Shown: one piece after another, positions 1 to 7,766 of the stretch
How positions within the stretch are numbered: position 1 is the first letter of the stretch
How the letters are laid out: every line of letters starts with the position of its first letter
From: Candidatus Riflebacteria bacterium HGW-Riflebacteria-1
GTDB lineage: Bacteria > Muiribacteriota > Ozemobacteria > Ozemobacterales > Ozemobacteraceae
Assembly (NCBI GenBank): GCA_002839445.1
Contig: PGYB01000015.1
Coordinates: 1-64,000 of the forward strand
Length of the DNA stretch: 64,000 nucleotides
Reading direction: 5' to 3'
Made by a program: the position numbers and the translations under genes
Notes under the pieces: model-generated
Database searches by the model: none
Told to the model about the DNA's origin: nothing
The model's input: only the letters and a program-made list of their open reading frames with translations

Positions 1-218
1 GACAGTTGCATAAAAACCCACGACCGGCAAATCATAATAACCCACCAAAGCGGGCTCCTTGACCGGTAAACATTTATTACCGCCCACCGTCAATGAAGCC
101 TGTCTGCGCCCTTGTAACATTTTTATAAATGGCAGCTTTAAGACACATTCTTTGCCGAAGGGCAGGCTTAATGCTGGTGTCTTTGGGGAACGGTAAACTA
201 TTAACGGATTGAAAAGGC

Positions 219-246
219 AAAAAAAAGAGGCTTATAGGAAAGCCTC
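219..246 (-). terminator. Rho-independent terminator of the first pilin-cluster operon
   Basis: A perfect 7-bp stem (227-233 pairs with 240-246, arms GAGGCTT and AAGCCTC) with a 6-nt loop is followed on the minus strand by a run of eight T (219-226). It lies 16 nt past the stop codon of the glycosidase-like gene that ends at 262, so it most likely ends transcription of the long minus-strand operon. Confidence 0.8.
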
Positions 247-261
247 TGAATCTACGAAAAT

Positions 262-1746
262 TTATCTGGCTCTTGGCTTTTTCTCCATTTTTTTCAGTGC
301 TGCAACAATCGGCAGGGGCCCATCGGGAGTAAACCAGGTGGCATCTTCCCACATGCCCTTATCGCCGCCGCCAACATCATTGCCAATAATCCAGTTGCAC
401 TGAGCAAAGTAGTAAGGCTCGGCCTTAAGCATGTAATTGTAGTAATCGATATTGTAGCGCATGTGGCGGTCATACATCTGTTTGTTGCCACCTGTCTGAA
501 AACCACCTTCAGTAGCAATAATGGGCCGGGATTGGCCAAGACGCTTGCTTATAATGCGGTTATAAAACTGAAATTTTTTGAAACCGTTTGCATCTTCAAC
601 ATAATCGACCGGCTGCCAGGTTTGATTATGTATTGAAATCCAGCAGCTTTCCAGAATCTTGAGCTCTGATTTCTGCTCAAGCAGATCCAGGCATGCATTT
701 AAGAACTCAAGGTCAGATCGGCCGTCCTCGCCGGCTCCGCAAAGTGGCGCAAAAGCCGGAAATCCACCGGCATCAAGAATGACTTTTGCGCCCTGTAGCC
801 ACAGATCAACAAAAGCCGGCAGGTCAATAACGCCATTTGGCCATTCACATTTGAGGTTGGGTTCGTTATAAATCTGAAAATAAAAGACGCCTTTTTTAAC
901 GTTGTGTCTGACTACCTGCGCGACTTTTTCCCAGTCGAGGGGCACAGTAAGTGAATACAGCCGCAAAACCGGCATCATATTTTTCTTTTTCATTTCATCG
1001 ATAAGGTAGTCGTTTGCTTCGCTGATCTGTTCTGCAACATTCAAAAAAACAATCCAGCGGATCCCCATTTTTTCACACTCGGCCAGATATTTATCAACCA
1101 CTTCTTTTGAAGAGCCAAGTGTCGGAAACCAGTGAATTCCCCAGCCGCTATCTTTGGCAGGTCTGGGCAGATCTTTTATGGCAAAGCTGTTAAACATCTG
1201 CTCCAGCCCAATAACGCTCGCACCGGCCTCGCTTTGCTCTTCCTCATTGACAGGGCTTTCTGGTATATCTTCAACGGTGTCAACATCAACTTCCTGGTCA
1301 TCTGAATCGTTCTCAGAACTGGTCGAACTGGACTTTCTGACCGCATATTCTGCCATGGTTACAAAACTTGAATCTTCTGTTTTGTTCCACTTCAACCAGG
1401 TCTGCAAAACTTCCAGTGGTTGGGTGACCCCGGTCGAGTCTTTTACGCTCTGCCTTATGTCGGGCCTTAAAGCCAGAATAAATTCGGGGGTAAGATCGTT
1501 AAGAACTGATCTGGCTTTATTGACAAATTCGCTTTTTTCATCAGTGAATTGCAGCCATTTTTCCAGAATATCAAATGGTGTTTTGAGTTGGCCAAAGCTC
1601 TTTTCAACCGATTCCACGACATCTTGTCGGGATTGTAAAATTGCTTCTGCTTCCTGAACCAGGTCCCTGGCAAATACCGAAGAGCTTGAAGAAATCAGCA
1701 GAATCAACATAAATAATAAAAATCTGAATTGTTTAATCAGTTGCAT
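262..1746 (-). CDS. Secreted clan GH-A glycoside hydrolase-like protein with N-terminal helical repeats
   Basis: A 494-residue exported protein. Residues 1-26 are a Sec signal peptide. Residues about 30-135 contain two similar helical repeats of about 65 residues, each with a conserved leucine-tryptophan segment (EKWLQF, QTWLKW). Residues 150-180 form an acidic linker. From about 200 the sequence reads as a TIM-barrel glycosidase: the YNEPN motif places the acid/base Glu at 295 and ATEGG the nucleophile Glu at 413, as in clan GH-A (GH5/GH39-like). The substrate cannot be told. An AAGGAG box precedes the ATG. It is the last gene of the pilin operon, 50 nt after the lectin-like gene, which suggests that polysaccharide is handled at the cell surface. 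Confidence 0.8.
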   Translation of the reverse strand: MQLIKQFRFLLFMLILLISSSSSVFARDLVQEAEAILQSRQDVVESVEKSFGQLKTPFDILEKWLQFTDEKSEFVNKARSVLNDLTPEFILALRPDIRQSVKDSTGVTQPLEVLQTWLKWNKTEDSSFVTMAEYAVRKSSSTSSENDSDDQEVDVDTVEDIPESPVNEEEQSEAGASVIGLEQMFNSFAIKDLPRPAKDSGWGIHWFPTLGSSKEVVDKYLAECEKMGIRWIVFLNVAEQISEANDYLIDEMKKKNMMPVLRLYSLTVPLDWEKVAQVVRHNVKKGVFYFQIYNEPNLKCEWPNGVIDLPAFVDLWLQGAKVILDAGGFPAFAPLCGAGEDGRSDLEFLNACLDLLEQKSELKILESCWISIHNQTWQPVDYVEDANGFKKFQFYNRIISKRLGQSRPIIATEGGFQTGGNKQMYDRHMRYNIDYYNYMLKAEPYYFAQCNWIIGNDVGGGDKGMWEDATWFTPDGPLPIVAALKKMEKKPRAR

Positions 1747-1796
1747 AGTTCACTCCTTTTGCGATCATACCAGCGCTAAATACTCGACAATATCTT

Positions 1797-2603
1797 TCAA
1801 TAAGTTGTGACAGCAACCTTTAAAGCACCCTGATTATTCCACAGATGGCCTTCCGGGTCATCGCAGTATTTACAGGGCTGACCCTCTTGTACACCATCAT
1901 AGACATCGTTAGGCATAAACTGCAGTTCGCCATCGTCGTTCGCAGTAAATTCACCACCAGCGCCAGCGTAGAATGGTCTGCCTTCACCGACTCTGCCAGC
2001 CAGTGCTCCGGCCCGGTAAAGGGGCAAAGGGCAGATCGGATTTGGATGGCCTGGAAGCTGCATGCCGCCGAGCGGCTGGTCGCCAGCTATTCCGGTCGCG
2101 TCGCACCATCTTTCTTCTTTATGCATCGACCATCTGCCGACGACTTCTATTTTTATGTGATCTCCTCTTGAAAGATTGATTCCGGTGTTTTGCCAAACCT
2201 TGTTAGCGGCAACATCAAATGAAAACAAAATCAGTGGCAAAGTTGTCTGATCTGCAGCAGCTGTTTTTTCAGCCGTTTCGGGAACACTTGTCCAGGCAGT
2301 TGCGGACTCAATTACTGCTGGGTTTGCAGCGGCCTGAGGATTGGATTCCTGAGGTATTGTTTCAGATGGAAACTCTGGTTTTCTTTCACTGCCAGTTTTC
2401 CAGTCATAAGTCCAGTTTTCATCCTTCTGCGACTGATCGACCATTGGCGCGAGAAATTGCTCCGTAAGCGTAGCAATGTTGCCAATGCCAATTTCCATTT
2501 TGAGATTTTTGGGAGGATCTGCCCGGACTGTATAAGCAAACCAAAGAATCATCAAAAAAGAAATCATACAGATTTTTGCAAGCTTTGCGCGAGGGTTTAA
2601 CAT
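1797..2603 (-). CDS. Secreted protein with LecA (PA-I)-like lectin-fold domain
   Basis: A 268-residue protein. An upstream in-frame start exists, but the ATG at 2603 has a perfect AAGGAGG box 7 nt before it and opens a clean signal peptide (residues 1-28), so it was chosen. Residues 30-120 are low complexity. Residues about 125-266 have the pattern of LecA-type galactose-binding domains: a W..TGI.L..GD stretch, a G.W stretch, an AGALAGRVGEG turn, a late GEL.F..ND motif and a final V.V strand. Extra cysteines (CPLP, CKYCDD) may form disulfides. It lies between the large PilX-like gene and the glycosidase gene. Sugar binding is inferred from the family; the ligand is unknown. Confidence 0.65.
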   Translation of the reverse strand: MLNPRAKLAKICMISFLMILWFAYTVRADPPKNLKMEIGIGNIATLTEQFLAPMVDQSQKDENWTYDWKTGSERKPEFPSETIPQESNPQAAANPAVIESATAWTSVPETAEKTAAADQTTLPLILFSFDVAANKVWQNTGINLSRGDHIKIEVVGRWSMHKEERWCDATGIAGDQPLGGMQLPGHPNPICPLPLYRAGALAGRVGEGRPFYAGAGGEFTANDDGELQFMPNDVYDGVQEGQPCKYCDDPEGHLWNNQGALKVAVTTY

Positions 2604-2637
2604 ACAGTTGCCTCCTTGAGACCTGTTGATGAACACT

Positions 2638-4773
2638 TCATGGGTTCGGTTTAACTGAATAAAACATCTGCTGTTCTTCAAGCAAAAGTCTGAAACCATT
2701 CAGATAGCTGTTCGAGTCAGCCCAGTCGAAAGATTTTTCGTATGTAATGCTTTTGGCAGCGCCATTGTCAAGATTGGCCAGGTCAAGTTCGGCAACCGCG
2801 AGTAAGCCTTTTACCGTAAAGCCATTGCTGTCAGAAGACAGTTTTCCGCGCGGGGCAAGCAATGCAGCATTAATCGGAGAAGAAGTTCTTATCAGTAAAT
2901 TGCCATTCAGGCTGATGATTGCAACATTATTCCGGGCTGCATCTGGAATATTGGGGCTGGTCAGCGGACTTACTCCTGCACTTATTCTGACATTTCCATC
3001 AGCGACTATGACTATTCCGCCCAGGGCCAGAGAATTTAAATCATCAGTCCAGTTAAAATCACCTTTTATCCTGAAAATACCGGTAACCGGTTTCTTAGCG
3101 CCAATCTGCTTTTTCAGGTATTTAATCAGGTCGGCATCGGAATCAAACTCTCTGGATGCCCTGCTGATAAGAATCTGAGAAATGTTTGGCAATGAATCAG
3201 CCAGATTACCAGAATAAACTTCCTGACTGTCGTCGCGGTAAATGCTGCAATTGCTGTCTAATAGAAGCTGGCCAGGATTGGTTGGTGAAAAGCTGATTTC
3301 TTTAGCAATTCCCGTTATGGTTCCCGAGCGAAAACTTGGTCTGATACTGTTTGTGGTAGAATTAAGGCATTGTGCAACAGCTTCATTAGCAGGAGCTGTG
3401 ATTACCTGTGACATGACCGTACTGTAACCGTTATGACCTGCACAGGTGTTTCTGATCAGGTCGGCAACCAGTGGTGAAAATCCGGTAATACCAAGATCAT
3501 TGCGGGAAAAATCGGCAGAGGTAACATAGGGCAGGATCGCATACTCATCAGGGCCCGGCGCTGTTCTAACGCGCCGAATCGTCTTCATCATCAGATAGCG
3601 CCGGTAAACATTGCCAAAGACCAGATTCGGTGAAATAGATGAATTGGTTCCCATAAGCTGTAAAATACTGTATGAATCAACAGGTTCAGCAGTATTTTTA
3701 AATGCATACTGGAATTTCTGAGTTTTACTGTCAGCAAAAGCACCGGTTAAAAAAATGACCACTTCATATTTTCGATACACTTCAAGTGGCTCCGGAAGCC
3801 TGGGGTGGTTATACGCAGTTCCGAATGCCGCGCCACCCTGCTGCAAAGAGTAGGCAAAAGGCGTGTTTTTGCCGAGGGCAAACCCTTCGCCCAGCGGAGG
3901 CGCTCCTGGCGCCGCATTCAAGGTCCAGTAACTGCCGTTTGCGGCAATAGGCGTGCCTAGAAAAATCCAGCCCTGCTTGTTAAGAAAATTTGCCGGGTTG
4001 GCCAGTATTGAGGCAAGGTCTGCCACATTCTGACCACCATGAATTAACAATGATTTTTTGCTGCCATCAAGCCCCAGTTCAGGCGGCAGGCGGCAATCCT
4101 GCCAGTTTGAGCCAGCGACAGCGGCGTTTAAAAAATTGGGATTGCCAGTTCCGCGCATTGCCATGAAAGAAAAGCGGCCGACAACAGGTAGAGAAAGGTT
4201 GGCAAATCTGAATTCGTTGCGGGCAATTACCTTTTTTCTGGTATTTTTTATTGACGCTTCGGCAGTTATGATGAAGCGTCCTCTTAATTCTTCTGAAAGC
4301 GGCTTTAATCCTGGGATTGATGGGTTTTCGTGCAGTGGTTTGATGGCGGTAGATTTGATTTTTACTCTTATCTGTAAATCCGGATAAGTACTCAAAAAGA
4401 ATTTTAACGGTGAGCGATTAATTACAAGCTCAAGCGAAACTGGATCTTTTTTCATAATGCCGTTGCCATCAAAAAAAGCATTGAGAAACTGTTTGATTTC
4501 TGGAGAAGCTTTGGCCAGTTTTGGCATTGTTGACGGATCACTGCTGTTGATAAAATCAGCCACCCGCTGCAGATATGACAAAGTCTGTCTGGCAGAAAAT
4601 GCTGCGGCCCGATAACAGATTTCGGCATTAGAAATGTCGCGCGTCTGTTGCATCTGATGCTTTGAAAAAAAGTTTAAATAAATAGCAATAATGCCTATAA
4701 AAAGCAGAAAGCCAATGACCATAAACAAGGCCATTCCGCGTTTTTCTGCAATTATTTTATGAAATGAAATCAT
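2638..4773 (-). CDS. Large PilX/GspK-like minor pseudopilin (no Glu5)
   Basis: A 711-residue protein with a short basic leader ending in KRG, then a 22-residue hydrophobic helix (MALFMVIGFLLF...), as in class III signal peptides. Position +5 is Met rather than Glu, the hallmark of GspK/PilX-type tip subunits, which lack Glu5. After the helix comes an amphipathic stretch with QMQQTRDISNAE, then a long exported region rich in G, S, N and aromatics. No catalytic motif was recognised. The start has GAGGA 3 nt upstream and lies 8 nt after the preceding prepilin gene. It is far larger than usual PilX (about 200 residues). Probable role: tip or initiation subunit of a pilus or pseudopilus. Confidence 0.6.
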   Translation of the reverse strand: MISFHKIIAEKRGMALFMVIGFLLFIGIIAIYLNFFSKHQMQQTRDISNAEICYRAAAFSARQTLSYLQRVADFINSSDPSTMPKLAKASPEIKQFLNAFFDGNGIMKKDPVSLELVINRSPLKFFLSTYPDLQIRVKIKSTAIKPLHENPSIPGLKPLSEELRGRFIITAEASIKNTRKKVIARNEFRFANLSLPVVGRFSFMAMRGTGNPNFLNAAVAGSNWQDCRLPPELGLDGSKKSLLIHGGQNVADLASILANPANFLNKQGWIFLGTPIAANGSYWTLNAAPGAPPLGEGFALGKNTPFAYSLQQGGAAFGTAYNHPRLPEPLEVYRKYEVVIFLTGAFADSKTQKFQYAFKNTAEPVDSYSILQLMGTNSSISPNLVFGNVYRRYLMMKTIRRVRTAPGPDEYAILPYVTSADFSRNDLGITGFSPLVADLIRNTCAGHNGYSTVMSQVITAPANEAVAQCLNSTTNSIRPSFRSGTITGIAKEISFSPTNPGQLLLDSNCSIYRDDSQEVYSGNLADSLPNISQILISRASREFDSDADLIKYLKKQIGAKKPVTGIFRIKGDFNWTDDLNSLALGGIVIVADGNVRISAGVSPLTSPNIPDAARNNVAIISLNGNLLIRTSSPINAALLAPRGKLSSDSNGFTVKGLLAVAELDLANLDNGAAKSITYEKSFDWADSNSYLNGFRLLLEEQQMFYSVKPNP

Positions 4774-4781
4774 AGGTTCCT

Positions 4782-5321
4782 CTAGTCAACAGGCTGATTC
4801 AACCAGCGAATATCAACAGACATTGTCGCCTCAAATCCCGTGACAGGTCTGCCTGAACTATCTTTAACTGAAAAGCAGGTCAGAAGTGTTCCGGTAGTGT
4901 AATCATCAGAATTCTCCAGGTTATCAAGGCTAAATGTTCCTGTCATTGTCTGTCCAAGCCTTTTCATGCCATCGTTGATCAACTGATATGAATTATGTTT
5001 GCTCCCTTGTGATCTGGTAACTGTTCTATCTGTGATTTTGTATATGACGGTTTCCAGCAACTCTTCCCCGTCACTGTTAAAATCTGTAACCTTGGCAATC
5101 TCAACCATCTCAGGAACAACAATGATTTTTTTTAACGAGCGCAGGTCGTTTTTTAACGCATCAAACAGAACCTGAGCCGAAGAATTAAAATGCAGTCTCT
5201 GATCGAGCAATTGATTCTGTTTTCCTGTATTCGAAATCATCATAAAGAGGCCACCAGCGAGAAGTGCGGTAATTAGAGCTACCACACAAATCTCGACCAT
5301 GGTTATCGCGTTTCTATTCAT
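4782..5321 (-). CDS. Minor prepilin-like protein (GspJ/PilW type)
   Basis: A 179-residue protein with a very short leader MNRNA followed by ITMVEICVVALITALLAG: a hydrophobic helix with Glu at +5 and Ala instead of Gly at -1. The region after the helix (QNQLLDQRLHFNSSAQVLFDALKNDL) is the usual amphipathic continuation of GspJ/PilW-like minor pilins, and the remainder is a small beta-rich globular domain. It sits 5 nt after the preceding prepilin gene and 8 nt before the large PilX-like gene. Processing by a PilD-type peptidase is expected, but no such peptidase is in the window. Confidence 0.7.
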   Translation of the reverse strand: MNRNAITMVEICVVALITALLAGGLFMMISNTGKQNQLLDQRLHFNSSAQVLFDALKNDLRSLKKIIVVPEMVEIAKVTDFNSDGEELLETVIYKITDRTVTRSQGSKHNSYQLINDGMKRLGQTMTGTFSLDNLENSDDYTTGTLLTCFSVKDSSGRPVTGFEATMSVDIRWLNQPVD

Positions 5322-5326
5322 ATTCT

Positions 5327-5755
5327 TTACTGATCCATGGCAAATCTGATGTGAATCATTTCGGATGAAGAAATAGAGTCTGAAAAATCAAAAACCCGTT
5401 TTTTTCCTGCTTCGCTTCTTACAACTTTTTTAGAGCCCTCGCTGCTCCAGGAAACTTCTTTACGGGTTTCGTTGAAATCCTCATCTACCTCAAGCAGATG
5501 AAGTTTAACCGAATTTTCAGTTAAAACTTCTATTTTATATGCTTCAAGAACATCCTGCCGCAGATGAGTTCTGAGAGAAATGTAATTTTGCAGGGCCATG
5601 GCACGCGCATCAAGATGAGCCTCTTCATTGGCTCCACTTCTTAAATAGAATATAACAGAAACGATTACCATTGTGAGGACTGCCGCTGAAACAAGCATTT
5701 CAACCATACTGAATCCTGGTTTAAAGCTTTGTGCCATTTTTAATTTTCTGGTCAT
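5327..5755 (-). CDS. Minor prepilin-like protein (GspH/FimT or GspI type)
   Basis: A 142-residue protein. The leader MTRKLKMAQSFKPG is followed by FSMVEMLVSAAVLTMVIV, a canonical class III signal with Gly at -1, Phe at +1 and Glu at +5. An alternative start at the internal Met (residue 7) would leave an 8-residue leader. The tail after the helix is short and strongly charged. It is tightly packed between two other prepilin genes (10 and 5 nt gaps), consistent with a GspH-I-J-K-like minor pilin set. The exact subunit class cannot be decided from sequence alone. Confidence 0.7.
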   Translation of the reverse strand: MTRKLKMAQSFKPGFSMVEMLVSAAVLTMVIVSVIFYLRSGANEEAHLDARAMALQNYISLRTHLRQDVLEAYKIEVLTENSVKLHLLEVDEDFNETRKEVSWSSEGSKKVVRSEAGKKRVFDFSDSISSSEMIHIRFAMDQ

Positions 5756-5765
5756 GGTTTATCTG

Positions 5766-6275
5766 CTAGTCTACCTGGCGGTAATCCTTTATAAGAGTAA
5801 TAGGCTTGTCATAGAATCGATTGCCTGGCTGTTTTGACGTTGCAGTTATTGATACTTCAAAGACTCTGCCATACGGGTTGATAAAACGGTCTGTCGGGTA
5901 ATTCGGAAGGTTGACTGCTTTAACCTGAGCTTCAAGTTTCACCCAGTCGTCAGATGGCACTGAGATGCCATAATTTCGCATCTGTGCATCATTTAAGGTA
6001 ATTGATGGGATACGAACAAAAACCTCTGTTTCCAGACGAAAAAATGCGCCCATCAAAGTCGAAGACATTATCACCGCTTTCATTTCATGCTCTGATCTGG
6101 TAATTGCGGTTCGAGACTGTGACATGAGATTGGTAATTGGCAACAAACCAAGAGTTAAAATTGCGAGGGCAATCATTATTTCAAGTAATGAAAACCCTCT
6201 GTGCAACTTTAATCGTCGAGGCCGAGAGAGAGTTGTTTCAGCAACAAATTCCAAATTGCAAATCTCCAATTTCAA
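5766..6275 (-). CDS. Minor prepilin-like protein (PilV/GspI type)
   Basis: Up to 169 residues. The prepilin motif RG-FSLLEIMIALAILTLGL is canonical (Gly -1, Phe +1, Glu +5) and the following LPITNLMSQSRTAITRSEHE is typical of PilV/GspI. The first in-frame start is a TTG at 6275 with no clear ribosome binding site. The 5' end (6246-6282) is an AT-rich imperfect repeat of about 7-8 nt units, so the true start may lie further in, for example a TTG just before HRGFSLLE. A consensus promoter lies about 30-55 nt upstream of 6275. The C-terminal part is a small globular domain. Confidence 0.65.
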   Translation of the reverse strand: MKLEICNLEFVAETTLSRPRRLKLHRGFSLLEIMIALAILTLGLLPITNLMSQSRTAITRSEHEMKAVIMSSTLMGAFFRLETEVFVRIPSITLNDAQMRNYGISVPSDDWVKLEAQVKAVNLPNYPTDRFINPYGRVFEVSITATSKQPGNRFYDKPITLIKDYRQVD

Positions 6276-6302
6276 ATCTCAAGCCTGCATTATTTTCAGA
6301 AT

Positions 6303-6331
6303 ATTATAATATCCCTGTCCTCTTATTTCAA
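6303..6331 (-). promoter_or_regulatory. Consensus sigma70-type promoter inside the pilin cluster
   Basis: On the minus strand TTGAAA (6326-6331) is separated by exactly 17 nt from a perfect TATAAT (6303-6308). The predicted start of transcription is near 6296, in the 103-nt gap between the DUF4214 gene and the PilV-like gene. The downstream half of the cluster (6275 to 262) may therefore be transcribed as its own unit. Confidence 0.6.
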
Positions 6332-6378
6332 AGTTTACGCAAACCCCGACGGGCTGTTATCGGTTTCAATCAAATATT

Positions 6379-7593
6379 TCACTGTTTGAACACAGCTCGC
6401 AGAATTTTATGCTTACTCAATCTGTGCTCACAATCTTTGATTTTTTCGCGAATCGGTATCATGCTTTCAATGATTCTCTGACGCTCAGATGCGGTTGAAC
6501 TGTCGTCAGGATCGCCAAGACGCTTCAGTTCTTGCTCAAGACGGGCAAGCCTTACTGTGTAGAGCGCTCGATTGCTCTGGAATATGTTAGCGGCTGAATC
6601 TGCCTGTTGCAAAGCCACACTCAATTCGGAGCAGGCTGATTCCAACTTTTTCCTGGCTTCCTGTACTTTTTTTCCAGCACTCTCGATGTCATCACCCAAT
6701 CCAAGAAATTTATCGGTTTTATTTTTTTCCACCAGTTTTTCGTATTTTTTCTGAGCATTTTTTAGATTCTTCTGGAGACTAGGAATGTATTTAGTTGACA
6801 GGAATTTTGAAAAAACCGAGGGACTGATCCAGTCCTTTTTCAGGACTTCATGACCGGCGCGAATTGCCGGGTCATAATCTCTATTGTTGGTGAAGTCTGG
6901 AATGCCAATTTCGGCAAGCATTTTCTCATACTGGGTTTGAGCCACCTGCTGGGCTTCTTCAGATATAGCTTCAGATTCGTCATTTTCGCCATCTTCGTCG
7001 GCAATTACTTCACTTTGATCTGTCTCTTCAGAATCTACAGGAATCTGGCCCGGCTGGTCGCCGGTTTCTGAACCTGGTTCTTCGACAATCTGTTCATCTG
7101 GCTGAGATGGAGAATCAGAAGGGGTTCTTTCCTGGTATTCTCGCGAGTTGAGAATCGATTCTCGAACTGAATCAAGATTATGATTCCCTTTTCTTATCTC
7201 GGCCAACCACATTTCGATACCACCACGATCAGGGTTTCTGCCAAGAAGTTCGCGGTACATTCCGCCGATAGCAAATTCGTCAGACCGCTTTATTGCCTTT
7301 TCAACCGATGCCACGCCATGCTTGCGCAGATGTATCAACCAGTTTGTCAGACCTTCAGGGTCAGGGTCTCTGCCCAGAAGTTTTCGGTAGAGATTATGAA
7401 TGGTCCGTTCATCTTTGGGCATGTTTGGATCCAATGGCGGCAGAATTTCAACGTCCCCATCAGGACTACTCATCATTACTTCAAGATCAATCATTACTCC
7501 TGAGCTTTCAGAGAATGCTGTTGTCGATGGAACAAGAAACATGAACACTGTAATTGAACAGGCGATGAGTTTAATAATCTGGTTCTTAATCAT
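6379..7593 (-). CDS. Secreted DUF4214-repeat protein with C-terminal coiled coil
   Basis: A 404-residue exported protein. Residues 1-28 are a signal peptide. Residues about 60-150 contain two DUF4214-type repeats (YRKLLGRDPDPEGLTNWL and YRELLGRNPDRGGIEMWL), a helical module common in secreted and surface proteins, often repeated in S-layer, cyclase or glycosyltransferase contexts. Residues 155-215 form a very acidic linker. Residues about 260-400 are long charged helices predicted to form a coiled coil. A GGGAGGG box precedes the ATG. It sits in the middle of the prepilin genes, so a pilus-associated or assembly-surface role is inferred; no enzymatic motif is present. Confidence 0.65.
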   Translation of the reverse strand: MIKNQIIKLIACSITVFMFLVPSTTAFSESSGVMIDLEVMMSSPDGDVEILPPLDPNMPKDERTIHNLYRKLLGRDPDPEGLTNWLIHLRKHGVASVEKAIKRSDEFAIGGMYRELLGRNPDRGGIEMWLAEIRKGNHNLDSVRESILNSREYQERTPSDSPSQPDEQIVEEPGSETGDQPGQIPVDSEETDQSEVIADEDGENDESEAISEEAQQVAQTQYEKMLAEIGIPDFTNNRDYDPAIRAGHEVLKKDWISPSVFSKFLSTKYIPSLQKNLKNAQKKYEKLVEKNKTDKFLGLGDDIESAGKKVQEARKKLESACSELSVALQQADSAANIFQSNRALYTVRLARLEQELKRLGDPDDSSTASERQRIIESMIPIREKIKDCEHRLSKHKILRAVFKQ

Positions 7594-7633
7594 ATATAGC
7601 CCTCCCCCAAAAAATATTACTGATATAAGCGAG

Positions 7634-7655
7634 ACAGTTTGAAATTGAAAACTGT
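7634..7655. promoter_or_regulatory. Inverted repeat upstream of the DUF4214 gene
   Basis: ACAGTTT (7634-7640) and AAACTGT (7649-7655) are a perfect 7-bp inverted repeat with an 8-nt spacer, about 40 nt upstream of the DUF4214 start codon in a 173-nt gap. No T-run follows, so an operator is more likely than a terminator. No partner protein is known. Confidence 0.3.
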
Positions 7656-7766
7656 GACACTAGTGAATAAAAATCTCAAAAGGTTTAACACAAACAAACT
7701 GGGTTGTCTCACAATTATGTGAAACAGCTCAGACAAAATTCTGGCGTCAAATCTGGCGGGCATAAA

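Noticed and set aside
1154..1657. Plus-strand frame opposite the glycosidase-like gene
   Set aside because: The minus-strand gene has a signal peptide, a ribosome binding site and catalytic motifs; the plus frame has none.
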